64,000 bases of DNA from the NCBI GenBank assembly GCA_963676655.2, contig CAXXKX010000003.1, positions 496,001 to 560,000 on the forward strand, given 5' to 3'. Below the pieces are notes generated by a model. It was not told the origin of the DNA. It saw only the letters and a program-made list of their open reading frames with translations, and did not search any database. This stretch comes from G963676655 sp963676655 (GTDB taxonomy: Bacteria; Verrucomicrobiota; Lentisphaeria; Victivallales; Victivallaceae). Of the stretch, positions 1-9,498 are shown piece after piece; the stretch's first letter is position 1, and every line of letters begins with the position of its first letter. The translations under genes and the position numbers were made by a program.

Positions 1-2
1 AA

Positions 3-86
3 GCAAAAAAGCGCTGGAGCATCATGGATGAACTGCTTAAAATGAATAAGACAACCAGTTCAGTTTCAGTCGATAGTGAAAAATAA
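3..86 (+). CDS. C-terminal end of an unidentified gene (cut by window start)
   Basis: An open frame enters from the window edge and runs to TAA at 84-86, giving a 27-residue tail that begins AKKRWSIMDELLKMNK and ends in a Ser/Val-rich stretch. No family can be recognised. It stops 4 bases before the large inverted repeat that starts at 91, so that repeat and the transposase behind it sit directly downstream. It could be a chance open frame. Confidence 0.3.
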   Translation, partial: AKKRWSIMDELLKMNKTTSSVSVDSEK

Positions 87-90
87 AAGT

Positions 91-266
91 TATCAGAGCT
101 GATTTCAAAACTCCAGCTTGAGTATTATTTTTAGTGTTTTTAGCGAGAAAATTTAGTCTTTTGCGCGAATGAGCATACCCGCAGGGTATGTAATTGAGCC
201 CAAATGCTAAATTTGCCGCTAAAAATCAAAAATATCTCGAAATAGTTTTGAAATTAGCTCATCATA
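91..266. repeat. Large imperfect inverted repeat beside RAYT
   Basis: The arm 91-156 and the arm 207-266 are imperfect reverse complements. They share ATTTCAAAACT near the outer ends and TTTTTAGCG followed by AAATTTAG near the loop. The loop carries its own palindrome, CATACCCGCAGGGTATG, at about 174-190. The whole could fold into a stem of roughly 55-60 bases. It lies immediately downstream of the RAYT-type transposase gene, where a REP-like or MITE-like substrate might be expected. I did not see another copy in this window. Confidence 0.6.
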
Positions 267-277
267 CTAAAATTACT

Positions 278-1258
278 TTATTCATTTTGCAAAAGTAGTT
301 TTCTGAAACAATATATTGCAGTGCCTTTCGGGTCGAGGCCGCGGCTTAATTGTTTATTTTCCACCCGGTCTGGATCATCAAATTTGCGGGCGGTCTCACG
401 GATGAAGAGCTTTGAACCCAAAATCGCTCCGTCGGTGAAGTGACGGGTCCGTCTCAGGAAGCGGACCGGCATCGATTCTTTGCGGCGCGCGGTCTGGTCT
501 TCTTCGGCTATTCCGGCCGCGTTCGCGCCGCGTTCGGCCGCGATAATTCTAGTCAGGGAACACTTGAACTCCGTATAATAATCCGCGTCGCTCCAACTCG
601 AAGTATCAGTATAATCAATCAATTTTTTGTAGTGTTTGATGAAGTTGTCGTGATACATGTGCTTACCTCTGCCACTGTAGCGACCCCAGGTCGTGAAACG
701 GTAATCGGCCGGGTTTTCGGTCAATTTAGCCCGGACCGGATTGAGTTCGACGTAATGCAAACATGCCTCGAGGGCGTCAGCGCCTTCAAGGATGACGCTT
801 TTGAAACGATCGGCCCAAAGGTGACCAATGTGATCGTAGGTCCGGTTGAAAACCACCGAAAAACGTTGCTGGTAAGCGCGCATAAAGTAGCTGATGTCGA
901 TCATTTTTTCACCGACTTCGCGACAGAGTTTTTTGTGTTTGGGTTCGATAAATGGCATCTTCTTCATCGCGTAAGTGTAATCACCTTCCATTGACTTGTA
1001 ATAAGCGTTGTGGCGGACGGAGATTTCAGCCTCAGATGGCAGTTCATTCTTGCCGGGAGCGTAGACCACCAAATGAAAATGGTTGCCCATCCACGCGGCG
1101 GAAATGACCTCGATCAAGAAATATTCCGTGAGATTTTGCAGTAATGTGAAGCCGTATTCCCGGTCGACAGCAGTAAACGGTAGGTCGCCTTTGTAGCCTG
1201 AGACCCGGTTCATCAGGTGATAGTAACAGCCCTGATCCGCAACTTTCATTCGTTTCAT
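278..1258 (-). CDS. REP-associated tyrosine transposase (Y1/IS200-like), copy 1
   Basis: This 326-residue protein belongs to the Y1 single-strand transposase superfamily. The HUH metal motif is visible as GNHFHLVVY around residue 63, and the YFMRAYQQRF segment probably carries the nucleophilic tyrosine. ELNPVRA and the C-terminal RRTRHFTDGAILGSKLFI block are shared with the second copy at 60887-61870 over the full length. The start is set at 1258 because AAGGAGG lies about 7 bases upstream; an in-frame ATG at 1312 has no such site. RAYTs are single-copy domesticated relatives of IS200 that process hairpin repeats, and the inverted repeat at 91-266 is a candidate partner. Family is sure; activity is not known. 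Confidence 0.9.
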   Translation of the reverse strand: MKRMKVADQGCYYHLMNRVSGYKGDLPFTAVDREYGFTLLQNLTEYFLIEVISAAWMGNHFHLVVYAPGKNELPSEAEISVRHNAYYKSMEGDYTYAMKKMPFIEPKHKKLCREVGEKMIDISYFMRAYQQRFSVVFNRTYDHIGHLWADRFKSVILEGADALEACLHYVELNPVRAKLTENPADYRFTTWGRYSGRGKHMYHDNFIKHYKKLIDYTDTSSWSDADYYTEFKCSLTRIIAAERGANAAGIAEEDQTARRKESMPVRFLRRTRHFTDGAILGSKLFIRETARKFDDPDRVENKQLSRGLDPKGTAIYCFRKLLLQNE

Positions 1259-1437
1259 AATCGCCTCCTTTTGTGTTTTGTTTAAAAATAATGCCAGTTT
1301 TGCGAATGTCAAATAAAAATTACCTGATAATTAAAATAAATGATAGTTTTTTTGTATTAAGGTTGAAATTTAAGCTGATAGGGGTAAATTCATGTAGCAA
1401 TAAAAAAAAACTCAAACCATATCAACTTTTTGAACGA

Positions 1438-2613
1438 ATGAGCAGGAGTGAAAAAAAATCATTCTCAGGGATGTCCTGGCGGGCGTTCCATTCCGACTTC
1501 ACATCAGTGATCGGGCTGGCGGGAATCGTCTTTATAATGCTTCTGGCTATTTACGCTCCTTTGATTGCCAACCGGCGGCCGCTGCTGGCCTGGGGGGATG
1601 GCAACGGCCTGTCCATGCCGTTTTTTTATTACCTTTTCGCGCCCGACGGCAGTGAAAAACTAATCGAAAAATTATTTAATTTTATGATGTTTTTCCTGCC
1701 TGCTGCGGCAACAATCGCGTTTTTTTTGAGGCATAAGATCAAAGCCAGAAATATTACTCTAATATCACTGGCAATTCTTATCGCACTGCCATTTTTCCTG
1801 GTCAAACCTAAACTTGACCGAACGGACTGGAAGCAAATGCGGACCGACGGAGAAGTTAACGCGGTATTCACCCCTGTTCCATACGGTCCATTTGAACAAG
1901 CCGCCCCTCCTTATAAAAAACCTTGTTCTGAACATTGGATGGGCAGCGATCAGATCGGCCGCGATGTTTTGTCCAGAATGCTGTACGGAGCTCGCGTTTC
2001 ACTGGCGGTCGGATTGCTGGCTACCTCTCTGGTACTGCTTGTCGGAGCGTCTGTCGGCCTTACGACCGGTTATTTTGGCGGAAGATTTGACCTGATCACA
2101 ATGCGCATTGTCGAAATAATCATCTGTTTTCCGACTTTTCTGTTACTTTTGATTCTGATGAGCATTTTCAAGGACATGAAGTTTCAGCAGTCTATTCTTA
2201 TCGTCATTGGAGTAATTGGGTTAACCGGCTGGACCGGCTTGAGTCGACTAGTCCGAGGTGAAACCCTCAGCACTCGGTCCCGCCCTTATATTCAAAGTTG
2301 CGAAACCGCCGGAATGTCAGTTCCGCGTATTTTGTTTGTTCATATTCTGCCGAACATTTCCGGTCCGATTCTGGTGTCGTTCACATTCGGAGTGGCCGGA
2401 GCAATTCTGGCCGAAAGCGGCTTGAGTTTTCTTGGTTTCGGGGTACAGGCGCCAACCGCCAGTTGGGGCGGCCTGCTCCGTCAGGCTTTTTCTGACCCAT
2501 TCGCTTACTGGCATTTAACTTTATGGCCAGGCCTGGCGCTGTTTATTACGGTCTGTGCTTTTAACTTTACCGGTGAGGGCCTGCGTCGAGTTCTTGATCC
2601 AAGATCAAGATAA
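1438..2613 (+). CDS. OppC/DppC-type ABC transporter permease (orphan)
   Basis: Inner-membrane subunit of a peptide/nickel-type ABC importer. The N-terminal membrane segment is followed by about 90 residues with two extra hydrophobic stretches. The standard permease half then begins with MGSDQIGRDVLSRMLYGARV, and the EAA loop region reads ETAGMSVPRILFVHILPN, ending in ESGLSFLGFGVQAP. No OppA, OppB, OppD or OppF gene lies within reach downstream, and upstream is a transposase, so the rest of the operon may lie before the window or have been separated by the RAYT module. The start is uncertain: ATG at 1438 or 1471, neither with a good ribosome site. The protein is 391 or 380 residues, longer than a usual OppC of about 300. 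Confidence 0.85.
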   Translation: MSRSEKKSFSGMSWRAFHSDFTSVIGLAGIVFIMLLAIYAPLIANRRPLLAWGDGNGLSMPFFYYLFAPDGSEKLIEKLFNFMMFFLPAAATIAFFLRHKIKARNITLISLAILIALPFFLVKPKLDRTDWKQMRTDGEVNAVFTPVPYGPFEQAAPPYKKPCSEHWMGSDQIGRDVLSRMLYGARVSLAVGLLATSLVLLVGASVGLTTGYFGGRFDLITMRIVEIIICFPTFLLLLILMSIFKDMKFQQSILIVIGVIGLTGWTGLSRLVRGETLSTRSRPYIQSCETAGMSVPRILFVHILPNISGPILVSFTFGVAGAILAESGLSFLGFGVQAPTASWGGLLRQAFSDPFAYWHLTLWPGLALFITVCAFNFTGEGLRRVLDPRSR

Positions 2614-2701
2614 TTATTCATCTGATTTCATATTGCAATCTATTTTTAAGCATGTAGTTTATAATAATAACCTGCTTATCCATGTTTTAAGGTAAAAAAG
2701 A

Positions 2702-4453
2702 ATGATTTATCATGTATATCCAGTCAAATCAGATCAGCAAAATTATTTTCGAGATATAGAATCAGCCTTGATCGCATCAAGGAATAGTACTGAATCTGAA
2801 AAAACTATTATAGTCCATGAAGGACATTACTACGATGTCGGTATTGATCTTGCCCCTGAAGACTCTAACCTGACAATTTCTGCTGCGGCAGGAGAAAATC
2901 CTGTACTTTTAGGCGGCATACCAGCTGAAGAGTGGACCAAAGTTGATGAAAATATTTGGGAAACAAACTGTTCACCCATTGATTGTGAAATCAATATGCT
3001 ATTTGTGGACGGCAAAGCTGCGCAAATTGCACGACTTCCCCGACAAGGGCGTTTTCAACACCTCAGTCGTTACGAGGTAAAGTGGCTTAGCACAACCTAT
3101 GGCGGCTGGGAGCGTAAGCCAACCATTGACGAACTGACTACTATAAAAGTAAAAGCGGATGATTTAGCTAAAACAGGCGAGCTAACGAATGCAAGAATCG
3201 GGATTTACCATCAATGGAACCAATCCATTTCAGAGGTCGAAAATGTCGATAAAGCCAGTGGAGTAATTAAACTTAAACAACGCTGCGACCATCCACCAGG
3301 GGCTTTTTACGGACATGACGACAATCAGAAAGGTATTGATTACATTATCCTGAACTGCCGCAACGGACTGACAGGCCCCGGGGACTGGTACCACGACAAA
3401 AAAGCGGGGAAACTCTTGTACTGGCCTCAACCTGGAATAGATCCAAACGAGAGTTCAATCATCGTCCCGACCAGAAAAACCATTATCAACATTACCGGTG
3501 CCTCCAACGTTGTACTGAGTGACTTAACGCTGTCCTGTACCGGCGGCGACAGTGAACCAGTTTCGTTCGGCGGCAATAAAGCTCCGGCGGCACTGCAAAT
3601 AACCGGTCCGGCATCCGGAATTACGCTGCTCAATTTAAACATCGAAAAAACCGGCGGCAAGGCGATTGACGCAGCTTCGATAGAGGATGGGGAAGTTTCA
3701 GCTATCTGTGTGGGAAATTGCAGGATCAGCGACTGTGGAGGTCCCGGTATCAATATACTATCTCCGGGCGCAATGGTTTATACAAATCACGTTCAAAACA
3801 TCGGTTTGTACTACGATTCAAGCATAGCTTTAAAGGTCACCGGTGAAAATAGTGTGACCAGTAACAATCTGGTTGAAGGATGTCCTTATACCGCAATCAG
3901 CGGCGGAGGTAAAAATGCCGTTTTTTCCGGCAATATTGTTCGGGATTATATGCTCAAACTGGATGATGGCGGGGCATTTTATTTCTTTGCGGGAAATCAT
4001 TTGACTCTGGCAAAAAATGAAGTTTATGGTTCCAGCGGCCGTCTAGCCCATGCCTATTATCTGGACGAACGCAGTGTCAATTGCGTTGTTGAGGAAAACC
4101 TTGCGGTCAATACCCCTTACTGTTTTCAGGGGCATATGGCTAATGACTGTATTTTCAGGCATAATCTGGTTTTATGCGAGGGAGATACACAACTGGCTTT
4201 CGCGCGCTGCAAAGATTTCATTCTGCAGGACAATGTATTCGACGTTGGCGGAACAATCGCCTTTAAAATGCCTGTCGGAGCAATCAAAGCCATGCCGAAT
4301 AATATTTTTCACAGCAAAGCAAATCGCATCCTACTCAAACTGTTGGAAGAACTGGGTTACGAGGTAGTGGAAACCCGCAAAATGGAACTAACCGACGGCA
4401 GTGTTTCCGATGCACCGTCACCGGATATCATCGCCGGATTCAGTTGGCAATAA
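2702..4453 (+). CDS. Right-handed parallel beta-helix protein
   Basis: 583 residues without a signal peptide, so probably cytoplasmic. The N-terminal part has the pattern seen before beta-helix enzymes: LFVDGKAAQIARLPR near residue 105, and GPGDWYHDKKAGKLLYWP near residue 225. From about residue 260 to 520 there are short strand repeats of the right-handed helix type, such as NVVLSDLTLSCTGG and NAVFSGNIVRDY. Proteins of this build are polysaccharide lyases or glycoside hydrolases (the GH141-like layout is similar), but I cannot assign a substrate. It lies 88 bases after the orphan permease on the same strand and could share its transcript. It is followed directly by the IS4 element. Confidence 0.7.
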   Translation: MIYHVYPVKSDQQNYFRDIESALIASRNSTESEKTIIVHEGHYYDVGIDLAPEDSNLTISAAAGENPVLLGGIPAEEWTKVDENIWETNCSPIDCEINMLFVDGKAAQIARLPRQGRFQHLSRYEVKWLSTTYGGWERKPTIDELTTIKVKADDLAKTGELTNARIGIYHQWNQSISEVENVDKASGVIKLKQRCDHPPGAFYGHDDNQKGIDYIILNCRNGLTGPGDWYHDKKAGKLLYWPQPGIDPNESSIIVPTRKTIINITGASNVVLSDLTLSCTGGDSEPVSFGGNKAPAALQITGPASGITLLNLNIEKTGGKAIDAASIEDGEVSAICVGNCRISDCGGPGINILSPGAMVYTNHVQNIGLYYDSSIALKVTGENSVTSNNLVEGCPYTAISGGGKNAVFSGNIVRDYMLKLDDGGAFYFFAGNHLTLAKNEVYGSSGRLAHAYYLDERSVNCVVEENLAVNTPYCFQGHMANDCIFRHNLVLCEGDTQLAFARCKDFILQDNVFDVGGTIAFKMPVGAIKAMPNNIFHSKANRILLKLLEELGYEVVETRKMELTDGSVSDAPSPDIIAGFSWQ

Positions 4454-4501
4454 TATTACCCTCAACCGTGATAAAACTTAAAGTAATGCCGATTTTAAAG
4501 G

Positions 4502-4509
4502 CATGTATT
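4502..4509. repeat. Target-site duplication, left (CATGTATT)
   Basis: Eight bases CATGTATT directly outside the left terminal repeat of the IS4 element; the same eight bases follow the right end at 6060-6067. Confidence 0.9.
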
Positions 4510-6059
4510 GAACGGTGTTGTCATATTCAATTCAAATACCTTGCCATAAGCGGCCTTAAACGCACTATGGAGTCCCGCCAGGAAGCTTGAATGTTGATCT
4601 CGTTGCGCAACCAGCGAATGAACTGAAAGCTTCTCTGGGACGGCCTGTTCCATTCATAAACTAATGAATTCATAGCTCTGTTTGCCTGTTTTGCCAGAGC
4701 CGTCTGCTCCTGTTTTCTGATCATAATTCTTTGAATCAATTTTTCATCGCGTATCCCTTCATTGTCTTCAAGAATTTGTTCAAGCAGCAACATCAGGTTA
4801 TGGGTGATGCAGATAAAATTAGCTTGTTGACACTTCGTTTCGACGCTTTTACCCCAGGCTTTGTTTTCGTCAAACTTATTTTTTTTAACGTCATATAATT
4901 TTTCAATATCCCATCTTCTTTTATAGATAAATGCGATCAATCCCGGAGGCAGGGTCATTTCATTGGTCAGGAAAATATATTGCGTACCGTCAACCGGGTC
5001 TATATAAATGATTTTTCTCAATAAACCGGAACTGCTGTTGCCGACGAACAAGTCTTTAACCACCCCGTTATTGCGAGGGTCACTACGTTCGAATTGCCGC
5101 TCCCCGGAAACCATTAATTTCAGATTGGCTTTTGCCGTGGTAATGGTATAAATGCCTTTACCACGTTTCCAGCGGTGCCACAGTGCATAATCAATGATTG
5201 CCGAATCATAGGCAATCACAACCTTGGTTCCTTTGGCTTCCCCCATTCGCAAGGTCTCAGGATGCAGGCGCTTCATTACCGATATATCATGCTCTTTGAC
5301 TTTATTATTTGCCCGGTCCGGCCTCATCACATCAAGAAACCGCAGACTTTCCGTTCTGAGGTTTAGAGCGTAAATTCCTGCAGGCGCATGCTTTTTTCCA
5401 TCTTCAAACAAATCTTCGTGAGACGAGCAGTTGTGATAGTGTCCATCCGCGGCATACAATGCGAAACCGTTGAGTTCCTCATGTTCTTTGAACGGGTCAT
5501 TAAGAACTGAATTACATCTTTTGACAAGATGCCAATTTACCTCATTCAACAAGGTTAAACGGCGCTTGCTCCTTAATGCGCTGAAAAAACAATTGACCGT
5601 TATGGCGTGCGAAATAAAATACTGTAGTTTCTGGACCCAGTCGCGACCGCTTTTGACTGAATCGAGAACTCGTCCGACTCCGGATTGAATGAATTCAAAA
5701 TCATCAAAGTCTTTACATTTTCGGGTTGAATTTACATCTGCAAGGGCGTTTTTCAAAGGTTCGAAAAACCGTTCTCGTGTCGTTGTCATATTTAAATTTT
5801 CCATCTTGTAATATAGCAGGAAAGTAAAAGATGTCAATGCGTAAATACATTAAAACTAGATACTTATGAGATTTTAAATTTTTCATTGGCCATCGATATG
5901 AAACCGCTATTGCGCCCATTGCAAGGCATCGCAATGACATTTTTCAGGGGTTTACAAGCCCCTGTACGAGCAGGAAACTAAGTCTTGTTAAAGGCTTTAA
6001 ATTCGCGTTTCAGCACCAAGTAATACCTCTTAAATTATGACAAAATGACAACACCGTTC
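4510..6059 (-). mobile_element. Complete IS4-family insertion sequence, 1550 bp
   Basis: Perfect 15-bp terminal inverted repeats GAACGGTGTTGTCAT lie at 4510-4524 and, as the reverse complement, at 6045-6059. An 8-bp direct repeat CATGTATT flanks the element at 4502-4509 and 6060-6067, which is a target duplication. One transposase gene on the minus strand fills most of it, and about 200 noncoding bases lie between the gene start and the right end. Intact ends, open gene and undecayed target duplication point to recent insertion. It lies between the beta-helix gene and hrpB without breaking either. Confidence 0.95.
4527..5789 (-). CDS. IS4-family DDE transposase
   Basis: Cut-and-paste transposase of the element at 4510-6059. 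The IS4 signature Y-(2)-R-(3)-E-(6)-K is present exactly in YKRRWDIEKLYDVKK near residue 305; the E is the third catalytic acid. Likely first and second acids are the D of YAADGHYHN and of VIAYDSAIIDY. The gene is uninterrupted, about 420 residues, a normal length for the family. The start is chosen at 5789 (MTTTRERF), with GGAAAA upstream; ATG at 5804 would add five residues. The stop is only 3 bases inside the left terminal repeat, the usual compact IS design. Confidence 0.92.
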   Translation of the reverse strand: MTTTRERFFEPLKNALADVNSTRKCKDFDDFEFIQSGVGRVLDSVKSGRDWVQKLQYFISHAITVNCFFSALRSKRRLTLLNEVNWHLVKRCNSVLNDPFKEHEELNGFALYAADGHYHNCSSHEDLFEDGKKHAPAGIYALNLRTESLRFLDVMRPDRANNKVKEHDISVMKRLHPETLRMGEAKGTKVVIAYDSAIIDYALWHRWKRGKGIYTITTAKANLKLMVSGERQFERSDPRNNGVVKDLFVGNSSSGLLRKIIYIDPVDGTQYIFLTNEMTLPPGLIAFIYKRRWDIEKLYDVKKNKFDENKAWGKSVETKCQQANFICITHNLMLLLEQILEDNEGIRDEKLIQRIMIRKQEQTALAKQANRAMNSLVYEWNRPSQRSFQFIRWLRNEINIQASWRDSIVRLRPLMARYLN

Positions 6060-6067
6060 CATGTATT
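6060..6067. repeat. Target-site duplication, right (CATGTATT)
   Basis: Matches 4502-4509 exactly and closes the IS4 insertion. Confidence 0.9.
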
Positions 6068-6109
6068 TTAAATTACCTGGTATTAAAAAATAAATATGGA
6101 TTTTTAAGC

Positions 6110-8587
6110 TTATTTCGGCTTAACAGTCCGGGCCGATGGCTTGGCGTTTGCCGGATCTTCAGGCCAGTTGTGTTTGGGATAACGACTTTTCATCTCAGCC
6201 CTTACCAGCTGATAGGAGCCAGTCCAGAATCCGGCAATATCCGAGGTAGTCTGGACCGGACGCATCGCCGGAGAAAGCAAGGTTATTTTTAAAGGAATCC
6301 TGCCATCCATCAAGGTTGGTTGGCGATTGCATGAAAACATCTCCTGCAGCTTAACCGCAACGGTTGGCGGATCGGAACTGTAATCGATCCGTATTTTTGA
6401 GCCGGACGGCACTTCAATTTTTTCAGGAGCAATACGTTTGAGCAAAGCCAGTTTGTCATATCCCAGACGATTTTCTAAAGCATTTCTCAAATCCAGCCTG
6501 CGTAAATCATTAAAATTTTTCATTCCGACAAGAAACGGCGCCAACCACAATTCCAGTTCCGACAACAACGCATCATCGGAGAAATCAGTAAAATCAGCAT
6601 CGTGTTTTGCGGCAAATACAGCTCTTTGCCTGAAACTATCCGTCGCTTTATCCCACGGCAGAACATGTAGTCCGGTTTGACGTATTCCCTCACACAACGC
6701 GGCCGCTACCTTATCGGCCGGCGGTGACGACAGCGGACTTGATTTGACTACCAATGCTTCAAGCGTTTCCTGCCGTCTGACAATGACGCATTTTTTTATC
6801 CGATCCCATTCCACAATCTCATGCTGTTTGATCAAAGTCCCGAAATAAGCGCGAATATCATCTTCTGTCAAAGGCGCGGCGGCAAAGATTGCCGGCTCCG
6901 TGCCGTGTCCGCCGAGCAGTGGCGCTACAATATATTCACTGAAAACCGCATGATCAGTATCACGAAAGACCGCTCCGCTGCCGGAACTCAACAAATACTT
7001 TTCGCCTTTTTTATCCCGGCGTTTACCGATCCGGTCCGGGTAAGCGAAAGCGGTCAAAATCCCAACCGCATCAAGTGAACACTCCGTCGGTTTGCGTTTT
7101 AAAAGCCGCAACAGATTGTCCCGTTGCCTGATGACCCGACGACAGACCTCCGAGTTAAGGCGGGAATCATATTTTGATGCCAGTAAACGAATTTTCTCAC
7201 TCAAATCCAGCGTACTATAAACATCAGTTTTAAAAATATCCCGAGGCTCCTCCAGCAACGCGGAGATCGCACAGGCCAACGGTACCAGATTCATGTCCTG
7301 CGACCGCAAAAGCATTGCACCCAGACGAGGATGCACCGGCAACTGTGCAGCCGCGCGGCCATCAGCAGTCAGATGCCCCTCCGAGTCGAGCAAACCAAGT
7401 TCGTTCAATAATTCACCAGCGGAGTTCCACATCGCTTCCGGCGGCGGATCGAGCCATTTCAATTCAGCCGGATAGAGAGTTCCCCAGCGAGTAAGTTCCA
7501 AACGCAAACGCGCAGCGTCAGAGGCCAATATTTCCGGCGGCGTGAATTCCGGTAAGGTTTGATTCTCAAATTCTGACCATAATCGCAAACATATTCCAGG
7601 TTCAAGGCGACCAGCTCGCCCCCGACGCTGATCAGCCGATGCCTTTGAAACTCTGACCGTTTCAAGCATGGTCAGGCCGGAAGATGGCCGCATTCGGGGC
7701 AAGCGACTAAGGCCGCTGTCAATCACAACCCTGACTCCTTCAATAGTCAAACTGGTTTCCGCCACTGACGTCGCCAGGACGATTTTCCGGCGACCGGAGG
7801 TCGGCGGCCTTATTGCTGCATCGCGACCGGTTTTATCTATCCCCGAATACAAGGGCCTGACGTCTACATCATCCGGCAGATGCGCTTTTTTCAAAAAGTC
7901 ATGAACAGCTTTAATCTCGCCGGTTCCCGGCAGAAAGACCAGAATATTCCCGGACTCCTCTTTTGCCATTTTCACTGCCGCGGCAGCAACACTGCGGGAT
8001 ACTTCATGCGCATGAACGCTTTTGCCGTAGACCGTCTCAACCGGATACGATAGACCGGGCGCTGTAATGACCGGACAATCATCCAACAAGGTTCTGACCC
8101 GTTCCACGTCCAGAGTTGCCGACATTACCAGCAGTCGCAGATCATCACGCAAATTCTCCTGTACGTCCAGCGCCAGCGCCAAGCCAAGATCGGCCTGTAA
8201 ACTGCGTTCGTGAAATTCGTCGAAAATAATCAGTCCGACATCCGGTAACTCCGGATCATCCTGCAACATTTGCGTCAAAACGCCTTCGGTAACTACTAGA
8301 ATCCGGTTTTTTCCGCTTTTGGCCGATTCACCTCTGATAATATAGCCTACAGTTTCTCCCGGAGTTTCTCCCAGAATTTCCGCCATGCGTGTCGCAGTGG
8401 CAACCGTCGCCAGCCGGCGCGGTTCGAGCATAATGATTTTCTTATCAGTCAGCCATGATTCGTTCCGTAGTTCCAGCGGGACCAGTGTCGTCTTTCCGGC
8501 CCCAGGGGGAGCAGACAGAACCGCCCGGCTCCCGGAATTAAATACTTTCCGGATTTCAGGAATTGCTTGTTGTACCGACAGCTCCAT
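6110..8587 (-). CDS. hrpB: ATP-dependent RNA helicase HrpB
   Basis: DEAH/RHA-type helicase of 825 residues, normal length for HrpB. Visible motifs in order: I (APPGAGKTT, near 26), II (DEFHERS, near 122; DEFH is typical of HrpB), III (MSATLD, near 158), V (TSVAETSLTIEGV, near 275) and VI (QRRGRAGR, near 321). The HrpB C-terminal domain follows, ending in the PAMRPVQTTSDIAGFW block, which is strongly conserved in this family. Its biological role is poorly defined. The start codon shares one base with the stop of the AraC gene upstream (TAATG), so the two are translationally coupled, an unusual partnership. Confidence 0.95.
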   Translation of the reverse strand: MELSVQQAIPEIRKVFNSGSRAVLSAPPGAGKTTLVPLELRNESWLTDKKIIMLEPRRLATVATATRMAEILGETPGETVGYIIRGESAKSGKNRILVVTEGVLTQMLQDDPELPDVGLIIFDEFHERSLQADLGLALALDVQENLRDDLRLLVMSATLDVERVRTLLDDCPVITAPGLSYPVETVYGKSVHAHEVSRSVAAAAVKMAKEESGNILVFLPGTGEIKAVHDFLKKAHLPDDVDVRPLYSGIDKTGRDAAIRPPTSGRRKIVLATSVAETSLTIEGVRVVIDSGLSRLPRMRPSSGLTMLETVRVSKASADQRRGRAGRLEPGICLRLWSEFENQTLPEFTPPEILASDAARLRLELTRWGTLYPAELKWLDPPPEAMWNSAGELLNELGLLDSEGHLTADGRAAAQLPVHPRLGAMLLRSQDMNLVPLACAISALLEEPRDIFKTDVYSTLDLSEKIRLLASKYDSRLNSEVCRRVIRQRDNLLRLLKRKPTECSLDAVGILTAFAYPDRIGKRRDKKGEKYLLSSGSGAVFRDTDHAVFSEYIVAPLLGGHGTEPAIFAAAPLTEDDIRAYFGTLIKQHEIVEWDRIKKCVIVRRQETLEALVVKSSPLSSPPADKVAAALCEGIRQTGLHVLPWDKATDSFRQRAVFAAKHDADFTDFSDDALLSELELWLAPFLVGMKNFNDLRRLDLRNALENRLGYDKLALLKRIAPEKIEVPSGSKIRIDYSSDPPTVAVKLQEMFSCNRQPTLMDGRIPLKITLLSPAMRPVQTTSDIAGFWTGSYQLVRAEMKSRYPKHNWPEDPANAKPSARTVKPK

Positions 8588-9405
8588 TAAATATGCCTTT
8601 GCCTGAATTCACGAGGTGAAAATCGACACCGCTTCCGGAACGCGCGGGAAAAATAGAGCGGATCATCAAATCCGCACTCAGCAGCAATGTCCGAAATTCG
8701 GCGATCCGAGGTTAAAAGCAATGTCTGAGCCCGGCGAATTCGCAGTTCCATCACATATCTACTCGGCGACAATCCGAACGTCTGCCGGAACAACTCAGAC
8801 ATATAAGCCGGATGCATATTCACCGCCCGCGCGGTTCTCTTCAAGTCAAACGGCCGGTTATACCTGCTGTTCAACAGTTCCAGAACCGGTTTCAGGCGTT
8901 CCACATTCTCGGGATCAGGCTGAATCGTTTTCCAGTCTGCCGGCATAAACTTCTGGAGCAACCGCAACAGGATATATCGCACTTCCATAAAGTTTGCCGG
9001 ACTGGGGTTTTTAAGCTGCGAAGTCATAAATTTGAAATCCTCGATTTCAGTATGACTGGCGGGATAAAACGGAATCGGAGTATAACGCTGGAAAACATCC
9101 AGACCGGGCAAAAATTCAAGTTGAAAATGGATCCACAACAAGCGCATTGATTTCGGACAGTCATAGAGAAACTGGTATTGTCCCGGTATCAGGTAAATAA
9201 ACCCCGGTTCCAGCTTTACGAGACCATTTTTACCTTCTATAAGGCCCGAACCATCCAGCAGACAGTACAAACGGTTAAAGTCATCCTGACCGAGTTTCGT
9301 CCCGGATGACCATTCCGGGCCGCAAAGCCGGTCTTCGCCGGCAATCAACCGTAACGTAGTCTCCTGAAAATATGTCGAAATATTTTTTTCTTGTTTTTTG
9401 TCCAT
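8587..9405 (-). CDS. AraC-family transcriptional regulator
   Basis: 272 residues with an N-terminal cupin-like sensing domain (residues about 20-140, containing GFIYLIPGQYQFLYDCP) and a C-terminal AraC double helix-turn-helix (about 170-270: FDLKRTARAVNMHPAYMSELF and ISDIAAECGFDDPLYFSRAF). Start placed at MDKKQEKN (9405); the open frame extends seven codons further, to 9426. It is divergent from the URO-D-like gene at 9499 across a 93-base gap, the standard position for a local activator of that gene, and it overlaps hrpB downstream by one base. The inducer is unknown. Confidence 0.9.
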   Translation of the reverse strand: MDKKQEKNISTYFQETTLRLIAGEDRLCGPEWSSGTKLGQDDFNRLYCLLDGSGLIEGKNGLVKLEPGFIYLIPGQYQFLYDCPKSMRLLWIHFQLEFLPGLDVFQRYTPIPFYPASHTEIEDFKFMTSQLKNPSPANFMEVRYILLRLLQKFMPADWKTIQPDPENVERLKPVLELLNSRYNRPFDLKRTARAVNMHPAYMSELFRQTFGLSPSRYVMELRIRRAQTLLLTSDRRISDIAAECGFDDPLYFSRAFRKRCRFSPREFRQRHI

Positions 9406-9498
9406 GTTTTTCCTGAAACAGTTCATGGTATAATCAATGTTTTAATATATAATAAAATTATATTTATGCAACCTGTAATCAAAATGGAGAACAAAAAA

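Noticed and set aside
440..994. 184-codon plus-strand frame opposite RAYT copy 1
   Set aside because: Antisense shadow of a clear transposase gene.
2702..4453. Classification as pectate lyase
   Set aside because: The beta-helix pattern is clear but no pectate-lyase calcium or catalytic Arg motif could be identified.
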